Origin: Clostridia bacterium
GTDB taxonomy: Bacteria; Bacillota; Clostridia; UBA1381
DNA length: 64,000 nt
Reading direction: 5' to 3'
Assembly (NCBI GenBank): GCA_017415105.1
Contig: JAFQJD010000005.1
Span: 1-64,000 of the forward strand
The position numbers and the translations under genes were made by a program. The notes beneath the pieces are model-generated. The model saw only the letters and a list, made by a program, of their open reading frames with translations, was not told the DNA's origin and did not search any database. The first letter of the stretch is position 1. Every line of letters begins with the position of its first letter. Positions 8,467 to 18,153 of this stretch are shown here, in pieces.

Positions 8467-10338
8467 ATGATTAAGAAAATAGTTGACACACTTGAGAGTG
8501 TGCCTGCAACCGTAATAGCAGGAATATGTCTTTTGGCAGACCTTATTCCACATATTATGGATAAACATATGCCATTTAGCACCTCTTGGATTACAGCTGT
8601 TATTTGCGGAGTTCCGATTATATATTCGGCAATTAAAAAGCTTATTAAAAACCGTGGTATTAAACGCATATCCTCCGCACTTCTCATCAGCATTGCAATG
8701 GTTTCGGCAATCGCTATAGGTGATATTTTTGCCGCAGGTGAGGTTGTTTTTATTATGGCAATCGGTGAAATACTTGAAGACAAAACTACTAAAAAAGCAA
8801 GAAAAGGGCTTAAAAGCCTCATAAGTCTTACACCACAGGAGGGACGGCGTATCGTTGACGGAAAAGAGGAAATGATTCCGTACAGCGAAATAAAAACCGA
8901 TGATATACTCCGTATTCTGCCGGGTGAGACTATCCCTGTTGACGGTGAAATTATAAACGGCGAAACCTCGGTTGATGAGTCGGTTATGACCGGAGAAGCT
9001 CTGCCGGTTGATAAGTGCGTTGGAGATACTGTTTTTTCAGGGACAATCAATCGGTTCGGTGTTATAGAAATACGTGCATCAAAGGTAGGTGAGGATTCAT
9101 CGCTCCAAAAGCTTATCAGGATGGTACGTGATGCAGAGGATAAAAAAGCTCCTACACAACGGGTTGCAGATATATGGGCAAGCTATCTTGTACCTGTAGC
9201 ACTACTTCTTGCAGTAATTGCCGGGTTTATAAAACAGGATATTGTTGTTTCGGTAACAATTCTTGTAGTGTTCTGCCCTTGTGCATTGGTGCTTGCAACA
9301 CCGACTGCTATAATGGCAGCAATCGGTCAGGCAACAAAGCACGGTGTTATTATAAAGTCGGGCGAGGCACTTGAAAAAATGGGTAAGGTTGACACTGTCG
9401 CATTTGATAAAACAGGCACTCTTACATACGGCAAACTTGAGGTCTGTGATGTTCTGCCCTGCGTTTCAGATGCTGATGCAGATAATCTGCTTACACTAAC
9501 CGCATCAGTCGAAAGTATGAGCGAGCATCCGCTTGGCAAAGCAATCGTCGCTTATGCAAAGGCTAATAATATTACTGTAAAAGAGCCGCAAAATTTCCAT
9601 ATGATAGCAGGCAAAGGTGTTTCTGGTGAGGTTTCAGGCACAGCACTCTATTGCGGAAACGAGCGGTATCTTGAAGAAAACGGCATAATTCTTAATGAAG
9701 AAGCAAAAGAAGCACTTTTCAGACTTCAGAAAGAGGGCAAGGCATCGGTCATAACGGCAACAGCCAACAATGTTATCGGAATCATTGCACTTTCGGATGT
9801 TTTAAAACCCGATGCGGAAAATATGATAAAACAGCTTGCAAAAACCAGAACAAATGCCGTACTGCTTACAGGAGATACAAGAGAAACTGCAGAATATTTT
9901 TCAGAAAAGGTCGGAATAAAAGAAGTCTTTGCCGGACTTTTACCTGAGGATAAGGTCCGGAAAACAGAGCAACTGCAAAACAGTGGCAGAATGGTGTGTA
10001 TGATAGGCGACGGCGTAAATGATGCACCTGCACTAAAAGTTGCAGATGTTGGCGTTGCAATGGGCAATGCAGGGAGTGACATCGCAATAGATGCCGCTGA
10101 CATCACACTTATCGGCGATGATATTGCAAAAATTCCGTATCTCAAACGCTTGTCAGATGCCACTGTGCGAACTATCAGGTTTGGTATAACCCTCTCGCTT
10201 CTGATTAACCTTGTGGCGATTATACTGTCGTTTATGAGTATACTCACGCCCGTAACAGGTGCATTGGTACACAATGGCGGTTCGTTTATCGTAATACTTA
10301 TAGCTGCACTGCTTTATGACCGTAAATTTATAGGGTGA
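8467..10338 (+). CDS. Heavy-metal-translocating P1B-type ATPase, no N-terminal HMA domain
   Basis: A 623-residue membrane pump. Visible are the TGEALPVDK actuator loop, the CPC metal-binding motif in the membrane (Cys270-Pro-Cys272), the phosphorylated aspartate in DKTGTLT (Asp314), an SEHPLGKA nucleotide-binding motif and the GDGVNDAPAL hinge. It lacks an N-terminal metal-binding domain. The last helix carries GALVHNGGSFIV, unlike the typical CopA ending, so Zn/Cd or another divalent metal is as likely as copper. The substrate is left open. The gene is divergent from tetR across a shared operator region. GTGAGG-type RBS precedes the ATG. Confidence 0.88.
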   Translation: MIKKIVDTLESVPATVIAGICLLADLIPHIMDKHMPFSTSWITAVICGVPIIYSAIKKLIKNRGIKRISSALLISIAMVSAIAIGDIFAAGEVVFIMAIGEILEDKTTKKARKGLKSLISLTPQEGRRIVDGKEEMIPYSEIKTDDILRILPGETIPVDGEIINGETSVDESVMTGEALPVDKCVGDTVFSGTINRFGVIEIRASKVGEDSSLQKLIRMVRDAEDKKAPTQRVADIWASYLVPVALLLAVIAGFIKQDIVVSVTILVVFCPCALVLATPTAIMAAIGQATKHGVIIKSGEALEKMGKVDTVAFDKTGTLTYGKLEVCDVLPCVSDADADNLLTLTASVESMSEHPLGKAIVAYAKANNITVKEPQNFHMIAGKGVSGEVSGTALYCGNERYLEENGIILNEEAKEALFRLQKEGKASVITATANNVIGIIALSDVLKPDAENMIKQLAKTRTNAVLLTGDTRETAEYFSEKVGIKEVFAGLLPEDKVRKTEQLQNSGRMVCMIGDGVNDAPALKVADVGVAMGNAGSDIAIDAADITLIGDDIAKIPYLKRLSDATVRTIRFGITLSLLINLVAIILSFMSILTPVTGALVHNGGSFIVILIAALLYDRKFIG

Positions 10339-10367
10339 AAAATATTTTATTAAAATGTGCGTGTATA

Positions 10368-10425
10368 TTGACACGCAATATTATTGGTGCTATAATGAAC
10401 TTAAAGTACCGTGTACGTACACGGT
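10368..10425 (+). promoter_or_regulatory. Promoter and palindromic operator of the LacI-family gene
   Basis: TTGACA (10368-10373), 17 bp, TATAAT (10391-10396). A perfect 18-bp palindrome, ACCGTGTAC then GTACACGGT (10408-10425), centred on CG as in LacI/GalR operators, covers the start region. Autorepression is likely. Confidence 0.75.
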
Positions 10426-10474
10426 GTAAGGAATACAGTTTTATCCGATGAATCTTCATTATTGAGGTGCTATT

Positions 10475-11458
10475 ATGAAGCGTAACATTGTATCAACAAC
10501 GAAGCTTGCAGAGATTTGCGGTGTGTCACAGGGTACGGTTGACCGTGCACTTAATAACCGTCCCGGAATAAGCCCCAAAACAAAGGAGCGTATTTTGCGT
10601 GTTGCAAAGGAGTTCGGATATCGTCCCAATATCCACGCAAGCAGTATGTCAGGCGGTAAGTCGATGCTTATAGGTGTTGTTGTTTTTAACCCCAATGACG
10701 ACTATTTTGGCGACTTGCTCAACAAGCTCGAAGAGGAGTTTGCAAAAAAAGGCTATTCAACAATTGTTATGTTCACACACAAAAACCAACATCGCGAAAA
10801 AGAATGTATTGATAATCTTTACCATATGGCAGTTGACGGTATTGTTCTATGCCCGATTTGCCACGGTGAAGAATATGAAAACTATCTTCTCTCGCTTGAT
10901 ATTCCAATTGTAACAGTAGGAAACAAGCTTGAAAAGCTTCCCTATTCCGGAATGGATGAAGTACAGGCAACAACGGATGCACTTTGTCACGTTATTTCAA
11001 ACGGTTATGAAAAGCTTGTTTTTGTAACGACAGCTATGAATCTCAAAAATAACTCTTATGCACTCATTGAACGCTTACGCATATTTGAGAATATTACAAA
11101 ACAATACAGCCTTGAAACCGAAATAATCGAAATTGACGATATTGAGGGCATCGGAATTTCAGATGGGCAGATAGATGAGATTTCAAAAATGAAATCTCTT
11201 ACAGAATCTGATAAAAAAACAGCATTTGTCTGTTCAACAGACATTTATGCACTCCGGCTTCTGCCTTTAGCCGACAAGCTCGGTGCAGGCATTATCGGAT
11301 TTAACGATGTCAGGTCCATAAATACACTTGCCATAAAGCTTGACTCTGTTGCATATAATGTCACAGCATCCGCAAAGGCAATATCTGATTATTTAATAGA
11401 CGGCAATGGCGAAATACCGGTAATTGAGCATAAGATAATAAAACGAGGGTCCATATAA
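10475..11458 (+). CDS. LacI/GalR-family transcriptional regulator
   Basis: A 327-residue protein. The N-terminal LacI helix-turn-helix (about 6-52) shows TTKLAEICGVSQGTVDRALN followed by the hinge-type FGYRPN. The rest (about 65-327) is a periplasmic-binding-protein-like effector domain beginning LIGVVVFNPNDDYF. Such regulators usually sense sugars. No sugar transporter or operon is adjacent in this window, so the regulon is unknown. The strong palindrome just upstream is the probable binding site. A bidirectional terminator follows the stop. Confidence 0.88.
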   Translation: MKRNIVSTTKLAEICGVSQGTVDRALNNRPGISPKTKERILRVAKEFGYRPNIHASSMSGGKSMLIGVVVFNPNDDYFGDLLNKLEEEFAKKGYSTIVMFTHKNQHREKECIDNLYHMAVDGIVLCPICHGEEYENYLLSLDIPIVTVGNKLEKLPYSGMDEVQATTDALCHVISNGYEKLVFVTTAMNLKNNSYALIERLRIFENITKQYSLETEIIEIDDIEGIGISDGQIDEISKMKSLTESDKKTAFVCSTDIYALRLLPLADKLGAGIIGFNDVRSINTLAIKLDSVAYNVTASAKAISDYLIDGNGEIPVIEHKIIKRGSI

Positions 11459-11461
11459 AGC

Positions 11462-11490
11462 AAAAAAATTCCCGAAATTCGGGAATTTTT
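11462..11490. terminator. Bidirectional terminator between the lacI-type gene and the esterase
   Basis: AATTCCCGAA paired with TTCGGGAATT, flanked by A7 on one side and T6 on the other. It serves both converging genes. Confidence 0.85.
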
Positions 11491-11493
11491 TAT

Positions 11494-12300
11494 TTATTTC
11501 CAGTCTTTTAACGTGAGCCACGCAACAAGGTCGTTTGTCCATTTTGCAACATACGGCTCTGTGGCTGCAAGTCCAAGTCCGTGACCGCCAACAGGGTAAA
11601 TGTGCATCTCATAATCTACATTATGATTGCTTAGTGCCTGTGCATATAAGAGCGAGTTTGTGACAGACACAGTCTCATCGGTTGTTGTATGCCATATAAA
11701 TGTTTCAGGCGTATCATCTGTAACCTGCTTATGAAGTGACATAAACTCTTTCATTTCCTCTGTCGGACGGGAGCTTAACAGGTTCTGACGCGAGCCGTCG
11801 TGACGGTACTCGCCCATATCAATTACGGGATAGCAGAGAATTGAAAGGTTAGGCTTTGCACTCTCGTTATCAATCTCGTCTGTCGGCTCATACATTTTCT
11901 TGTCATAATGAACAGATGCCGAGCCTGCAAGGTGTCCGCCTGCACTAAAGCCCATAATCGCGATTTTATCACGGTCTATGCCGTATTCTTCTGCGTGGTG
12001 TCTTACATACTTAACTGCACGCATTGCATCTGAAATCTCTGCAGGATGAGCGTTGGGTGCAACACGGTACTGCAGGACAAATGCGGTTATGCCTATGCTC
12101 TGAAACCACTCGCCAAAAGTTGTGCCCTCGTGCTGTGCACGATTTACATATCCTCCGCCCGGAAGCACAATAACTGCACCTTTTGAGCCTGCAGGATAAG
12201 CCTGCATATATGGCTCAAAATCAACACTGTCAAGTGCGTTCGTGCCCGCATCAATCGCTTCGAGCCTGTACGGCATCCCATTTTTCCATATTTTAATCAT
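11494..12300 (-). CDS. Alpha/beta hydrolase, acetyl-esterase type
   Basis: A 268-residue protein without a signal peptide. The nucleophile elbow is GFSAGG, an oxyanion-type LPGGGYVNR lies near residue 46, and a catalytic His sits in VGGHGLG near the C-terminus with ETFIWHTTTDE supplying the acidic region. This is the layout of small BD-FAE/acetyl-xylan-esterase-like enzymes (COG0657) that deacetylate sugars or oligosaccharides. The start overlaps the 3' end of aspS by 8 bases, so the two are co-transcribed. Substrate unknown; a role on acetylated plant oligosaccharides is a guess from the rest of the window. Confidence 0.8.
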   Translation of the reverse strand: MIKIWKNGMPYRLEAIDAGTNALDSVDFEPYMQAYPAGSKGAVIVLPGGGYVNRAQHEGTTFGEWFQSIGITAFVLQYRVAPNAHPAEISDAMRAVKYVRHHAEEYGIDRDKIAIMGFSAGGHLAGSASVHYDKKMYEPTDEIDNESAKPNLSILCYPVIDMGEYRHDGSRQNLLSSRPTEEMKEFMSLHKQVTDDTPETFIWHTTTDETVSVTNSLLYAQALSNHNVDYEMHIYPVGGHGLGLAATEPYVAKWTNDLVAWLTLKDWK

Positions 12301-14077
12301 TTGTGCTCTCCTCTTTTTTGACTATCTTTATTCCGAGCTCCTCAAGCTGTGCCTCGTCAATGTTACCCGGTGCCTGTGACATAAGCTCTGATGCGTTCTG
12401 AACCTTCGGGAACGCCGTTACGTCACGCAAGCTGTCACAGCCTGTCATAAGCATTGCAAGTCTGTCAAGACCGATACCCATACCGCCGTGCGGTGCTGCT
12501 GCGTACTTATACGCCTCAACCAAAAATCCGAATTTTGCCTCAATTTCTTCTTCTGAAAGTCCGAGAAGCTCAAACATCTTCTGCTGAAGCTCATAGTCGT
12601 TGATTCTTATAGAACCGCTTGAAAGCTCAACACCGTTTAATACAAGGTCATACGCCTTTGCGTTAACCTTACCGGGGTCAGTGTCAAGATACTCAATACA
12701 CTCATCATTCGGCATTGTGAACGGATGATGCATTGCAAGCCACTTGCCCGATTCCTCATCATATTCAAAGAACGGGAAGTCTGTAATCCAAAGGAAATTC
12801 CACTGCTCGGGAATCATATCCATTCGCTTTGCAGTAATAAGACGGAGTGCACCAAGAACAGGGAGTGTTACCTTATCCTTATCAGCAACGATAAGCACAA
12901 CATCGCCTTTCTTTGCACCAAGTCTATCAAGCAATGCCTTGAGCTCATCGTCTGTAAAGAACTTCTTAAAGCTTGCATTCGGCTCGTCCTCGTTCCAGCG
13001 GACATATGCAAGTCCCTTTGCACCGATGCCCTTTGCGTGGTCAACGAGCTTATCAATTTCCTTACGTGTGTAGGTTTCTGCCGCATCAGGAACAACGATT
13101 GCACGAACACTGCCACCTGCTTCAAGTGCAAATTTGAATACCACAAACTCGCTGTCTGCCACTGCATCACTTATATTCTGTATCTCCATACCGAAGCGTG
13201 TGTCAGGCTTATCCGAGCCGTAACGCTCCATTGCATCCTTGTAGGTAAGTCTCGGTAACGGTGTCGGGATTTCTGTGTCAAGCACTGTCTTGTAAAGGTA
13301 TCTGATAAAGCCTTCTATCATTTCGAGCACGTCCTCAACATCAACGAATGACATTTCAAGGTCTATCTGTGTGAACTCCGGCTGACGGTCCGCTCTTAAG
13401 TCCTCATCACGGAAACAACGTGCAAGCTGAATATATCTGTCAAAGCCCGAAATCATCAAGAGCTGCTTATAAATCTGCGGTGACTGCGGAAGTGCATAGA
13501 AGCTTCCCTGATGCACACGTGAAGGAACTACATAGTCACGTGCACCCTCGGGTGTTGATTTAATCATCATCGGAGTTTCTATCTCAATAAAGCCGTTGTC
13601 ATAGAAATAATCACGTGCAGCCTTTGCAATCTTTGAACGCATAATGATGTTCTTCTGCAAAACACTTCTTCTCAAATCAAGATAACGGTATTTAAGACGA
13701 AGTTCCTCGTTTACGTTTGTATTGTCTGTAATTTCAAACGGCGGTGTCTGTGCCTTTGCAAGTATACGTAAATCGTCTACGTATATCTCAATATCACCGG
13801 TTTTTAGCTCCTTGTTCTTACTCTCACGCTCACGTACTACGCCCTTTGCCATAAGTGCAAACTCACTACGGCACGATTTTGCTTTTTTCAGAATTTCGGG
13901 GTCTGTGCCCTCATCAAACGCAAGCTGAACAATACCCGTTCTGTCACGCAAATCTATAAATATGAGGTTACCCATATCTCTTATTTTCTGTACATATCCG
14001 CCCACAACGACTGTTTTTCCGATACCCTCTGTATCACCACAGTAGTTTGTACGCTTCAAGCCTTTCATTGTATCCAT
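12293..14077 (-). CDS. aspS: Aspartyl-tRNA synthetase
   Basis: A 594-residue class II synthetase of bacterial size. It has the N-terminal OB-fold anticodon-binding domain (about 1-110) with IDLRDRTGIVQLAFD, motif 2 RCFRDEDLRADRQPEFTQID, the bacterial GAD insertion (about 285-410), and motif 3 GGMGIGLDRLAMLM. The start at 14077 has AAGGGA seven bases upstream. It lies 19 bases after hisS on the same strand, a common clostridial pairing, and overlaps the esterase gene downstream. Whether it charges only tRNA-Asp or also tRNA-Asn was not worked out. Confidence 0.96.
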   Translation of the reverse strand: MDTMKGLKRTNYCGDTEGIGKTVVVGGYVQKIRDMGNLIFIDLRDRTGIVQLAFDEGTDPEILKKAKSCRSEFALMAKGVVRERESKNKELKTGDIEIYVDDLRILAKAQTPPFEITDNTNVNEELRLKYRYLDLRRSVLQKNIIMRSKIAKAARDYFYDNGFIEIETPMMIKSTPEGARDYVVPSRVHQGSFYALPQSPQIYKQLLMISGFDRYIQLARCFRDEDLRADRQPEFTQIDLEMSFVDVEDVLEMIEGFIRYLYKTVLDTEIPTPLPRLTYKDAMERYGSDKPDTRFGMEIQNISDAVADSEFVVFKFALEAGGSVRAIVVPDAAETYTRKEIDKLVDHAKGIGAKGLAYVRWNEDEPNASFKKFFTDDELKALLDRLGAKKGDVVLIVADKDKVTLPVLGALRLITAKRMDMIPEQWNFLWITDFPFFEYDEESGKWLAMHHPFTMPNDECIEYLDTDPGKVNAKAYDLVLNGVELSSGSIRINDYELQQKMFELLGLSEEEIEAKFGFLVEAYKYAAAPHGGMGIGLDRLAMLMTGCDSLRDVTAFPKVQNASELMSQAPGNIDEAQLEELGIKIVKKEESTND

Positions 14078-14095
14078 TGTTTATTCCCTTTCTGT

Positions 14096-15337
14096 TCACC
14101 GAAAATATTCTGCAAGCCCGTCGAGTGAAACCTCGGTTTCCTCGCCCGTTGCCATATTCTTGATTTTTGCTTTGCCTGTTTCTATCTCGTTATCGCCAAG
14201 TACGAGCGTGTTCTTTGCACCGAGCTTGTCTGCATATTTCATACTCGCTCTCAAGCCTCTGCCTAAATGGTCAGTATCAACACTTACACCTGCTTTTCGC
14301 AATTCATATGCAAGCTTCTGTGCTGCAGATACTGCTGTATCGCCCATCGGTGCGATGTAGAGAGTTACCGCATCGGGCTTTGGTATCTCAACGCCTGTTT
14401 CCTCAAGGCGTAGAAGAAGTCTTTCTATACCAAGACCAAAACCTACAGCCGGAGTACTCTTACCGCCAAGCTCCTCAACAAGCCCGTCATAACGGCCGCC
14501 ACCGCATACGGTGAAATCACCGCTTATTATCTCAAATACCGTCTTTGTATAGTAGTCAAGACCACGCACGATGCCGCTGTCGATTGTATATTTCACATCC
14601 ATTGCATCAAGGCACGCCTTAAACTGCTCAAAATGCTCACGGCAATCGTCGCAGATATAGTCAAGTAGTGTCGGTGCGTTCTTTACGATGTCCTGACATA
14701 CCTCTGACTTACAGTCGATAATTCTTAACGGATTTCGCTCAAATCTGCCCTTGCAGGTATCGCAAAGCTCGTCATATCTTGGCTTTAGATATTCCTTTAA
14801 TGCGTCCGAGTATGCCTTACGGCATTCGGGACAACCGATTGAGTTGATATTGACCGATAAATCGGTAAGTCCCACACTTGTCAGAAAGTTTATCGCAAGT
14901 GATACGATTTCTGCATCCATTGTCGCATTCTGTGCACCAAACGCCTCAACGCCGAACTGATGGAACTCACGCAGTCTGCCCTTCTGCTTGTTTTCGTAAC
15001 GGAAGCACGCAATGTTATAAAATGCCTTCATCGGCATAGGCAGTGCATACAGGCTGTTCTGTAAAAAGCTTCTTACAACCGATGCCGTACCCTCCGGACG
15101 AAGCGTGATGCTTCTTCCGCCCTTGTCATTAAAAGTATACATCTGCTTTTCAACAACGTCTGTGGTATCACCCACACCACGTTCAAAAAGCTCGGTATGC
15201 TCAAATGTTGGAACACGTATCTCCTTATAATTATACGCATCTGCGGTTTCTTTAAACTTCTTTTCAAGATACTGCCACCTGTAGCTGTCCTCGGGCAGTA
15301 AATCCTCTGTACCTTTCGGAGATGAGGTAACTATCAT
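14096..15337 (-). CDS. hisS: Histidyl-tRNA synthetase
   Basis: A 413-residue class II synthetase. Motifs include [18 protein letters not shown] at the N-terminus, [12 protein letters not shown] (motif 2 region), the histidine-specific [13 protein letters not shown] and [14 protein letters not shown], and motif 3 [10 protein letters not shown]. The C-terminal anticodon-binding domain follows from about residue 325. Length is normal. AAAGGA precedes the start and a consensus promoter lies about 50 bases upstream. First gene of the hisS-aspS-esterase operon. Confidence 0.97.
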   Translation of the reverse strand: MIVTSSPKGTEDLLPEDSYRWQYLEKKFKETADAYNYKEIRVPTFEHTELFERGVGDTTDVVEKQMYTFNDKGGRSITLRPEGTASVVRSFLQNSLYALPMPMKAFYNIACFRYENKQKGRLREFHQFGVEAFGAQNATMDAEIVSLAINFLTSVGLTDLSVNINSIGCPECRKAYSDALKEYLKPRYDELCDTCKGRFERNPLRIIDCKSEVCQDIVKNAPTLLDYICDDCREHFEQFKACLDAMDVKYTIDSGIVRGLDYYTKTVFEIISGDFTVCGGGRYDGLVEELGGKSTPAVGFGLGIERLLLRLEETGVEIPKPDAVTLYIAPMGDTAVSAAQKLAYELRKAGVSVDTDHLGRGLRASMKYADKLGAKNTLVLGDNEIETGKAKIKNMATGEETEVSLDGLAEYFR

Positions 15338-15386
15338 TTATATGTCATTCCTTTCGATTATCATTTGACTACATTACATCTATAAT

Positions 15387-15415
15387 ATAATACCGCAAAA
15401 GCATTATTTTGTCAA
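15387..15415 (-). promoter_or_regulatory. Promoter of hisS-aspS
   Basis: Minus strand TTGACA (15415-15410), 17-bp spacer, TATTAT (15392-15387). No T-box-like leader was seen: the distance to the ATG is only about 50 bases. Confidence 0.8.
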
Positions 15416-15449
15416 GACATTTAGCCATTTAGGGGTTGAAAAATTTAAA

Positions 15450-15469
15450 GAAGCCGCCGAAGCGACTTC
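15450..15469 (-). terminator. Terminator downstream of the 107-aa gene
   Basis: Minus strand GAAGTCGC, loop TTCG, GCGGCTTC, then TTTAAATTTTTC. The stem has one G-U pair and a stable UUCG loop. Confidence 0.75.
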
Positions 15470-15554
15470 TTTGTATGGATTTTGGTTTGGTGTGTATTTT
15501 GCAAACTTGGTTCGGTTGTGTCAATCAAACACCGGAACAGTCGCTCCGACCTTG

Positions 15555-15878
15555 TCATTCGAGAGGCGGTCCAAAGTCTTCGCGCATAATCTTGCAAAAT
15601 TCAAAATAAGATTTTTTATATCTTACATGAGTTTCATTGTCTTGTTTTTTTCTATTTTCTTCCAGATGTTCGTACCATCCTTCTCTAAGGGCAGAACTTC
15701 CTCTCATCATTTCAAAAATGTTTCTTGCTGTCTCATCTTCAAAAGTGCACCAACGTTGGAAAAGACTGAACGCCTTAAAGTATGCGGAAAGCTTGTCGTT
15801 GTTGACTATGTCGGCAATACCGGCAACCTTTCTTGCGTTTGCTAATTGGATTTTCATTTCTTTAGTGACAAATAACAT
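15555..15878 (-). CDS. Hypothetical protein of the restriction island (107 aa)
   Basis: A 107-residue soluble, charged protein; no family recognised. It contains KMIREDFGPPLE-like and SLFQRWCTFEDETARNIFEMM segments and is predicted mostly helical. The start at 15878 has a good GGAGG site seven bases upstream. It lies 150 bases downstream of the DpnII-type operon in the same orientation and is followed by its own terminator, so it is probably part of the same accessory island. Function unknown. Confidence 0.65.
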   Translation of the reverse strand: MLFVTKEMKIQLANARKVAGIADIVNNDKLSAYFKAFSLFQRWCTFEDETARNIFEMMRGSSALREGWYEHLEENRKKQDNETHVRYKKSYFEFCKIMREDFGPPLE

Positions 15879-16030
15879 ATTAAATCCTCCTCGACTTCGG
15901 GAAAGTTAATAATTGTGTTTTCCCTTGTTTTATCGTGATTATATTCTTCAATTTTCACGATTTTTTATGATATAATTTGATTTCCTAAAAATTTTGTACT
16001 CAAATTGTACTCACGGATTTAATCATAGAA

Positions 16031-16522
16031 TTACTTCTTTTTGTTAATCGATGATTTCTTTCCCCAACTACTTATTGTATCAGCACATAAATTAGTCAAA
16101 GGTTCACCTATCGCTGCCTTATAATTAAATCCAAGAAGTTGCATTGTCTTCAGCGTATCAACGCTTATCAAATTCTTTAACGGCTCAAAAGCTGACAAGG
16201 TTTCTTCTTTCTGTGGCGAGAAACCTTTAATAATGTCTAACACAGCAGCAACAGTATTATGCAGATGTTCAATATCTTCATCACTGATTTGAACTTTGTC
16301 TAATTCTTCTTTGTATGCCTGTGCAATCCTAATTGCTTGTTCACGCTCTGAAAGGATTTCATTTATTATTTCATCATAGGTAGCTCTCAATGTGTCCGCA
16401 TTTTTCTCTGCTTTTACAGACTCAATTTTACTGTGAATTGCCGTAACAGTGCCTTTTACAGCTAAAGTTGTCAAATTATTAGCCATTTCAGATAATACAC
16501 TTATCGTTGTTGAATCCATCAT
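16031..16522 (-). CDS. Hypothetical helical protein in the DpnII operon (163 aa)
   Basis: A 163-residue protein starting six bases after the second methyltransferase, with GAGGG as RBS, so very likely co-transcribed with the restriction-modification genes. It is rich in Glu, Lys and Leu and looks alpha-helical, possibly coiled coil between about 25 and 100 (KIESVKAEKNADTLRATYDE and neighbours). No signal peptide, and a strongly basic C-terminus (KKSSINKKK). No family recognised. It might be an accessory to the restriction system, or a passenger. Confidence 0.65.
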   Translation of the reverse strand: MMDSTTISVLSEMANNLTTLAVKGTVTAIHSKIESVKAEKNADTLRATYDEIINEILSEREQAIRIAQAYKEELDKVQISDEDIEHLHNTVAAVLDIIKGFSPQKEETLSAFEPLKNLISVDTLKTMQLLGFNYKAAIGEPLTNLCADTISSWGKKSSINKKK

Positions 16523-16528
16523 TATCCC

Positions 16529-17278
16529 TCACTTTCTAAATACAAACAAATATTCATGTGCTATAAGCAAAAAATTGTATTTCACACTATTTGTTTTCCA
16601 ATATCCCGTTGCTTTACAGTTATGTTGCTCTTTTATAATAAGCTCTTTCAGTTTGAAGCCTGCACCTTCAAAAATACGCATAACATCAAACGACATAGGG
16701 ATCATATGCCCTTTTTGTCTTGTATCCCCCATAAGCACCGCACAGAACTTGTCCTTTTTAAGCACACGATAACTTTCTGTGGCAACTTTTTTCATTTCTT
16801 CAAGAAAATCTTTTACTTTTAATTGTGATAAGTCGTTTTCTATACCATCACTATACTTGATAATATCAGCATAAGGTGGGTGCGTGCATATCAAATCAAT
16901 ACTATCATCGGGTACAAAATCAAGATTTCTTGCATCACCCTTTTTGATATATACTTTCCCCTTTGCACTATCATAATCAAAAGATGTTTTTTCTCTGCAT
17001 CGTTCAAGCGCAACATCGTTCACATCTACACCGATAATATCACGATTCAATAATTTTGCTTCAACAAGAGTAGTGCCACCACCGGCAAATTGATCAAGAA
17101 CTAAATCTCCCTCTTGCGAATATCTTAATATAATGTTTCTCGGTATATAGGGAGACCAATTTCCACGCCATTTTGCATCGTGAGTTGCCCAATCCCCACG
17201 CTTCGGAAAAGACCAATGCGTAGTCATTTCAAGCTCAAAATCATCAGGCTCCCATTTTTTAATTTTCTTTTCAGCCAT
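16529..17278 (-). CDS. Second DNA amino-methyltransferase of the DpnII-type system
   Basis: A 249-residue DNA methyltransferase. The AdoMet motif I is DQFAGGGTT (about residue 62) and the catalytic motif IV is THPPYAD (about residue 131), so the order is I then IV. The X-region SPYIPRNIILRYS precedes motif I. This arrangement fits N4-cytosine or N6-adenine methyltransferases with a TSPPY-like motif. It differs from DpnA, whose DPPY motif comes first. The start codon overlaps the endonuclease stop by one base (TAATG). It presumably protects the same or a related target. Confidence 0.85.
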   Translation of the reverse strand: MAEKKIKKWEPDDFELEMTTHWSFPKRGDWATHDAKWRGNWSPYIPRNIILRYSQEGDLVLDQFAGGGTTLVEAKLLNRDIIGVDVNDVALERCREKTSFDYDSAKGKVYIKKGDARNLDFVPDDSIDLICTHPPYADIIKYSDGIENDLSQLKVKDFLEEMKKVATESYRVLKKDKFCAVLMGDTRQKGHMIPMSFDVMRIFEGAGFKLKELIIKEQHNCKATGYWKTNSVKYNFLLIAHEYLFVFRK

Positions 17279-18141
17279 TATTTGAAAACCTCATTGATTA
17301 TCCCATTTTCTAAATCTTTAATGCTATAAATGTGTTCCATAACATCAAAAGTTTCTTCGAGATTGTTTCTTGCACTTGTCCACCCTTTTCCGTCAGTAAA
17401 CCAAACAAATGTAAATCCGTCTATTGTATCGGTTTCCAAAGCAAGCGTTTTGTAACTACGAGCAGTTTCATTCAGTTTCGAGCCACCGCTGCCATAAAAA
17501 TTCGTTTCAATTCCATATATCATATTGTCTGTTTTTATAACAAAATCAAAACGCTTTTCCATTTTTCCTTGATTTGAAAGTGCTGATAAATCAATGTCCC
17601 ATTTTTCTGTAATCTGATGGATATACATTTCCTTAAAATAAGTTTCGTATTTGATAAATCCCGCCTTTTTAATAAAGCTCTCAACCAAATTTTCCATCAA
17701 ATGACCGCCACGATTTTTTCTGCCATTGGAATCAAGACCTGTTTCAACTCCGGTAGCATAATCAACAAGATTATTTACAATGTGATTAGCCATTAAATCA
17801 AACAATCCTGTTTTACGCATAAACATCTTATATTGTTCAGCAGACAGATTAGGCTTCTTAAATTGGTATGTAAATTCCCCGTCACCGTCAATAGCATAAA
17901 CTTCATTTGCTCTGACCGCTAAAAGTAATGGAATACATTTTAATATTTCGGGATATTTTTCAAGCAGAGCTTCAAATTCAGCTTCAATATTCTTTGAGCC
18001 GATAAGGGAATTTAATATATTAAGTTCCACTTTTATTCCCTCAACATTTCTGTGTACCTTTTCAAAATCAATATAGTAGCCATAATCTGCTATACTATCA
18101 CGAAAACCTGATAGCCAAGTAATAAAATCTCTATTTGCCAT
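17278..18141 (-). CDS. DpnII-family type II restriction endonuclease (GATC)
   Basis: A 287-residue protein closely resembling DpnII (DpnB) of Streptococcus pneumoniae throughout, as I remember that sequence. Shared stretches include the ALNIMNSLIGSKNI-like ELNILNSLIGSKNI, VDYATGVETGLDSNGRKNR, KRFDFVIK and GSKLNETARSYK. The catalytic PD-(D/E)xK-type core is around KRFDFVIKTDN...ETNFYGSGGSK. It should cleave unmethylated GATC. Located between the Dam-type methylase and the second methyltransferase, as in the DpnII operon. Its start is 12 bases after the methylase stop. Confidence 0.93.
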   Translation of the reverse strand: MANRDFITWLSGFRDSIADYGYYIDFEKVHRNVEGIKVELNILNSLIGSKNIEAEFEALLEKYPEILKCIPLLLAVRANEVYAIDGDGEFTYQFKKPNLSAEQYKMFMRKTGLFDLMANHIVNNLVDYATGVETGLDSNGRKNRGGHLMENLVESFIKKAGFIKYETYFKEMYIHQITEKWDIDLSALSNQGKMEKRFDFVIKTDNMIYGIETNFYGSGGSKLNETARSYKTLALETDTIDGFTFVWFTDGKGWTSARNNLEETFDVMEHIYSIKDLENGIINEVFK

Positions 18142-18153
18142 ATTCGTAACTCC

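Noticed and set aside
8436-9050. A 204-codon open frame antisense to the P-type ATPase gene
   Set aside because: A low-complexity Ser/Ile-rich shadow of the ATPase reading frame, with no RBS. Similar shadows oppose many long genes here (for example in copA and aspS) and were left out.
15338-15420. T-box leader for hisS
   Set aside because: The promoter lies only about 50 bases before the start codon, leaving no room for a T-box, and no GGUGG-type antiterminator sequence is visible.
16529-17278. DpnA, the single-strand methylase of the DpnII operon
   Set aside because: Position in the operon fits, but motif order (AdoMet motif before THPPY) and sequence do not match DpnA. Called as a different amino-methyltransferase.
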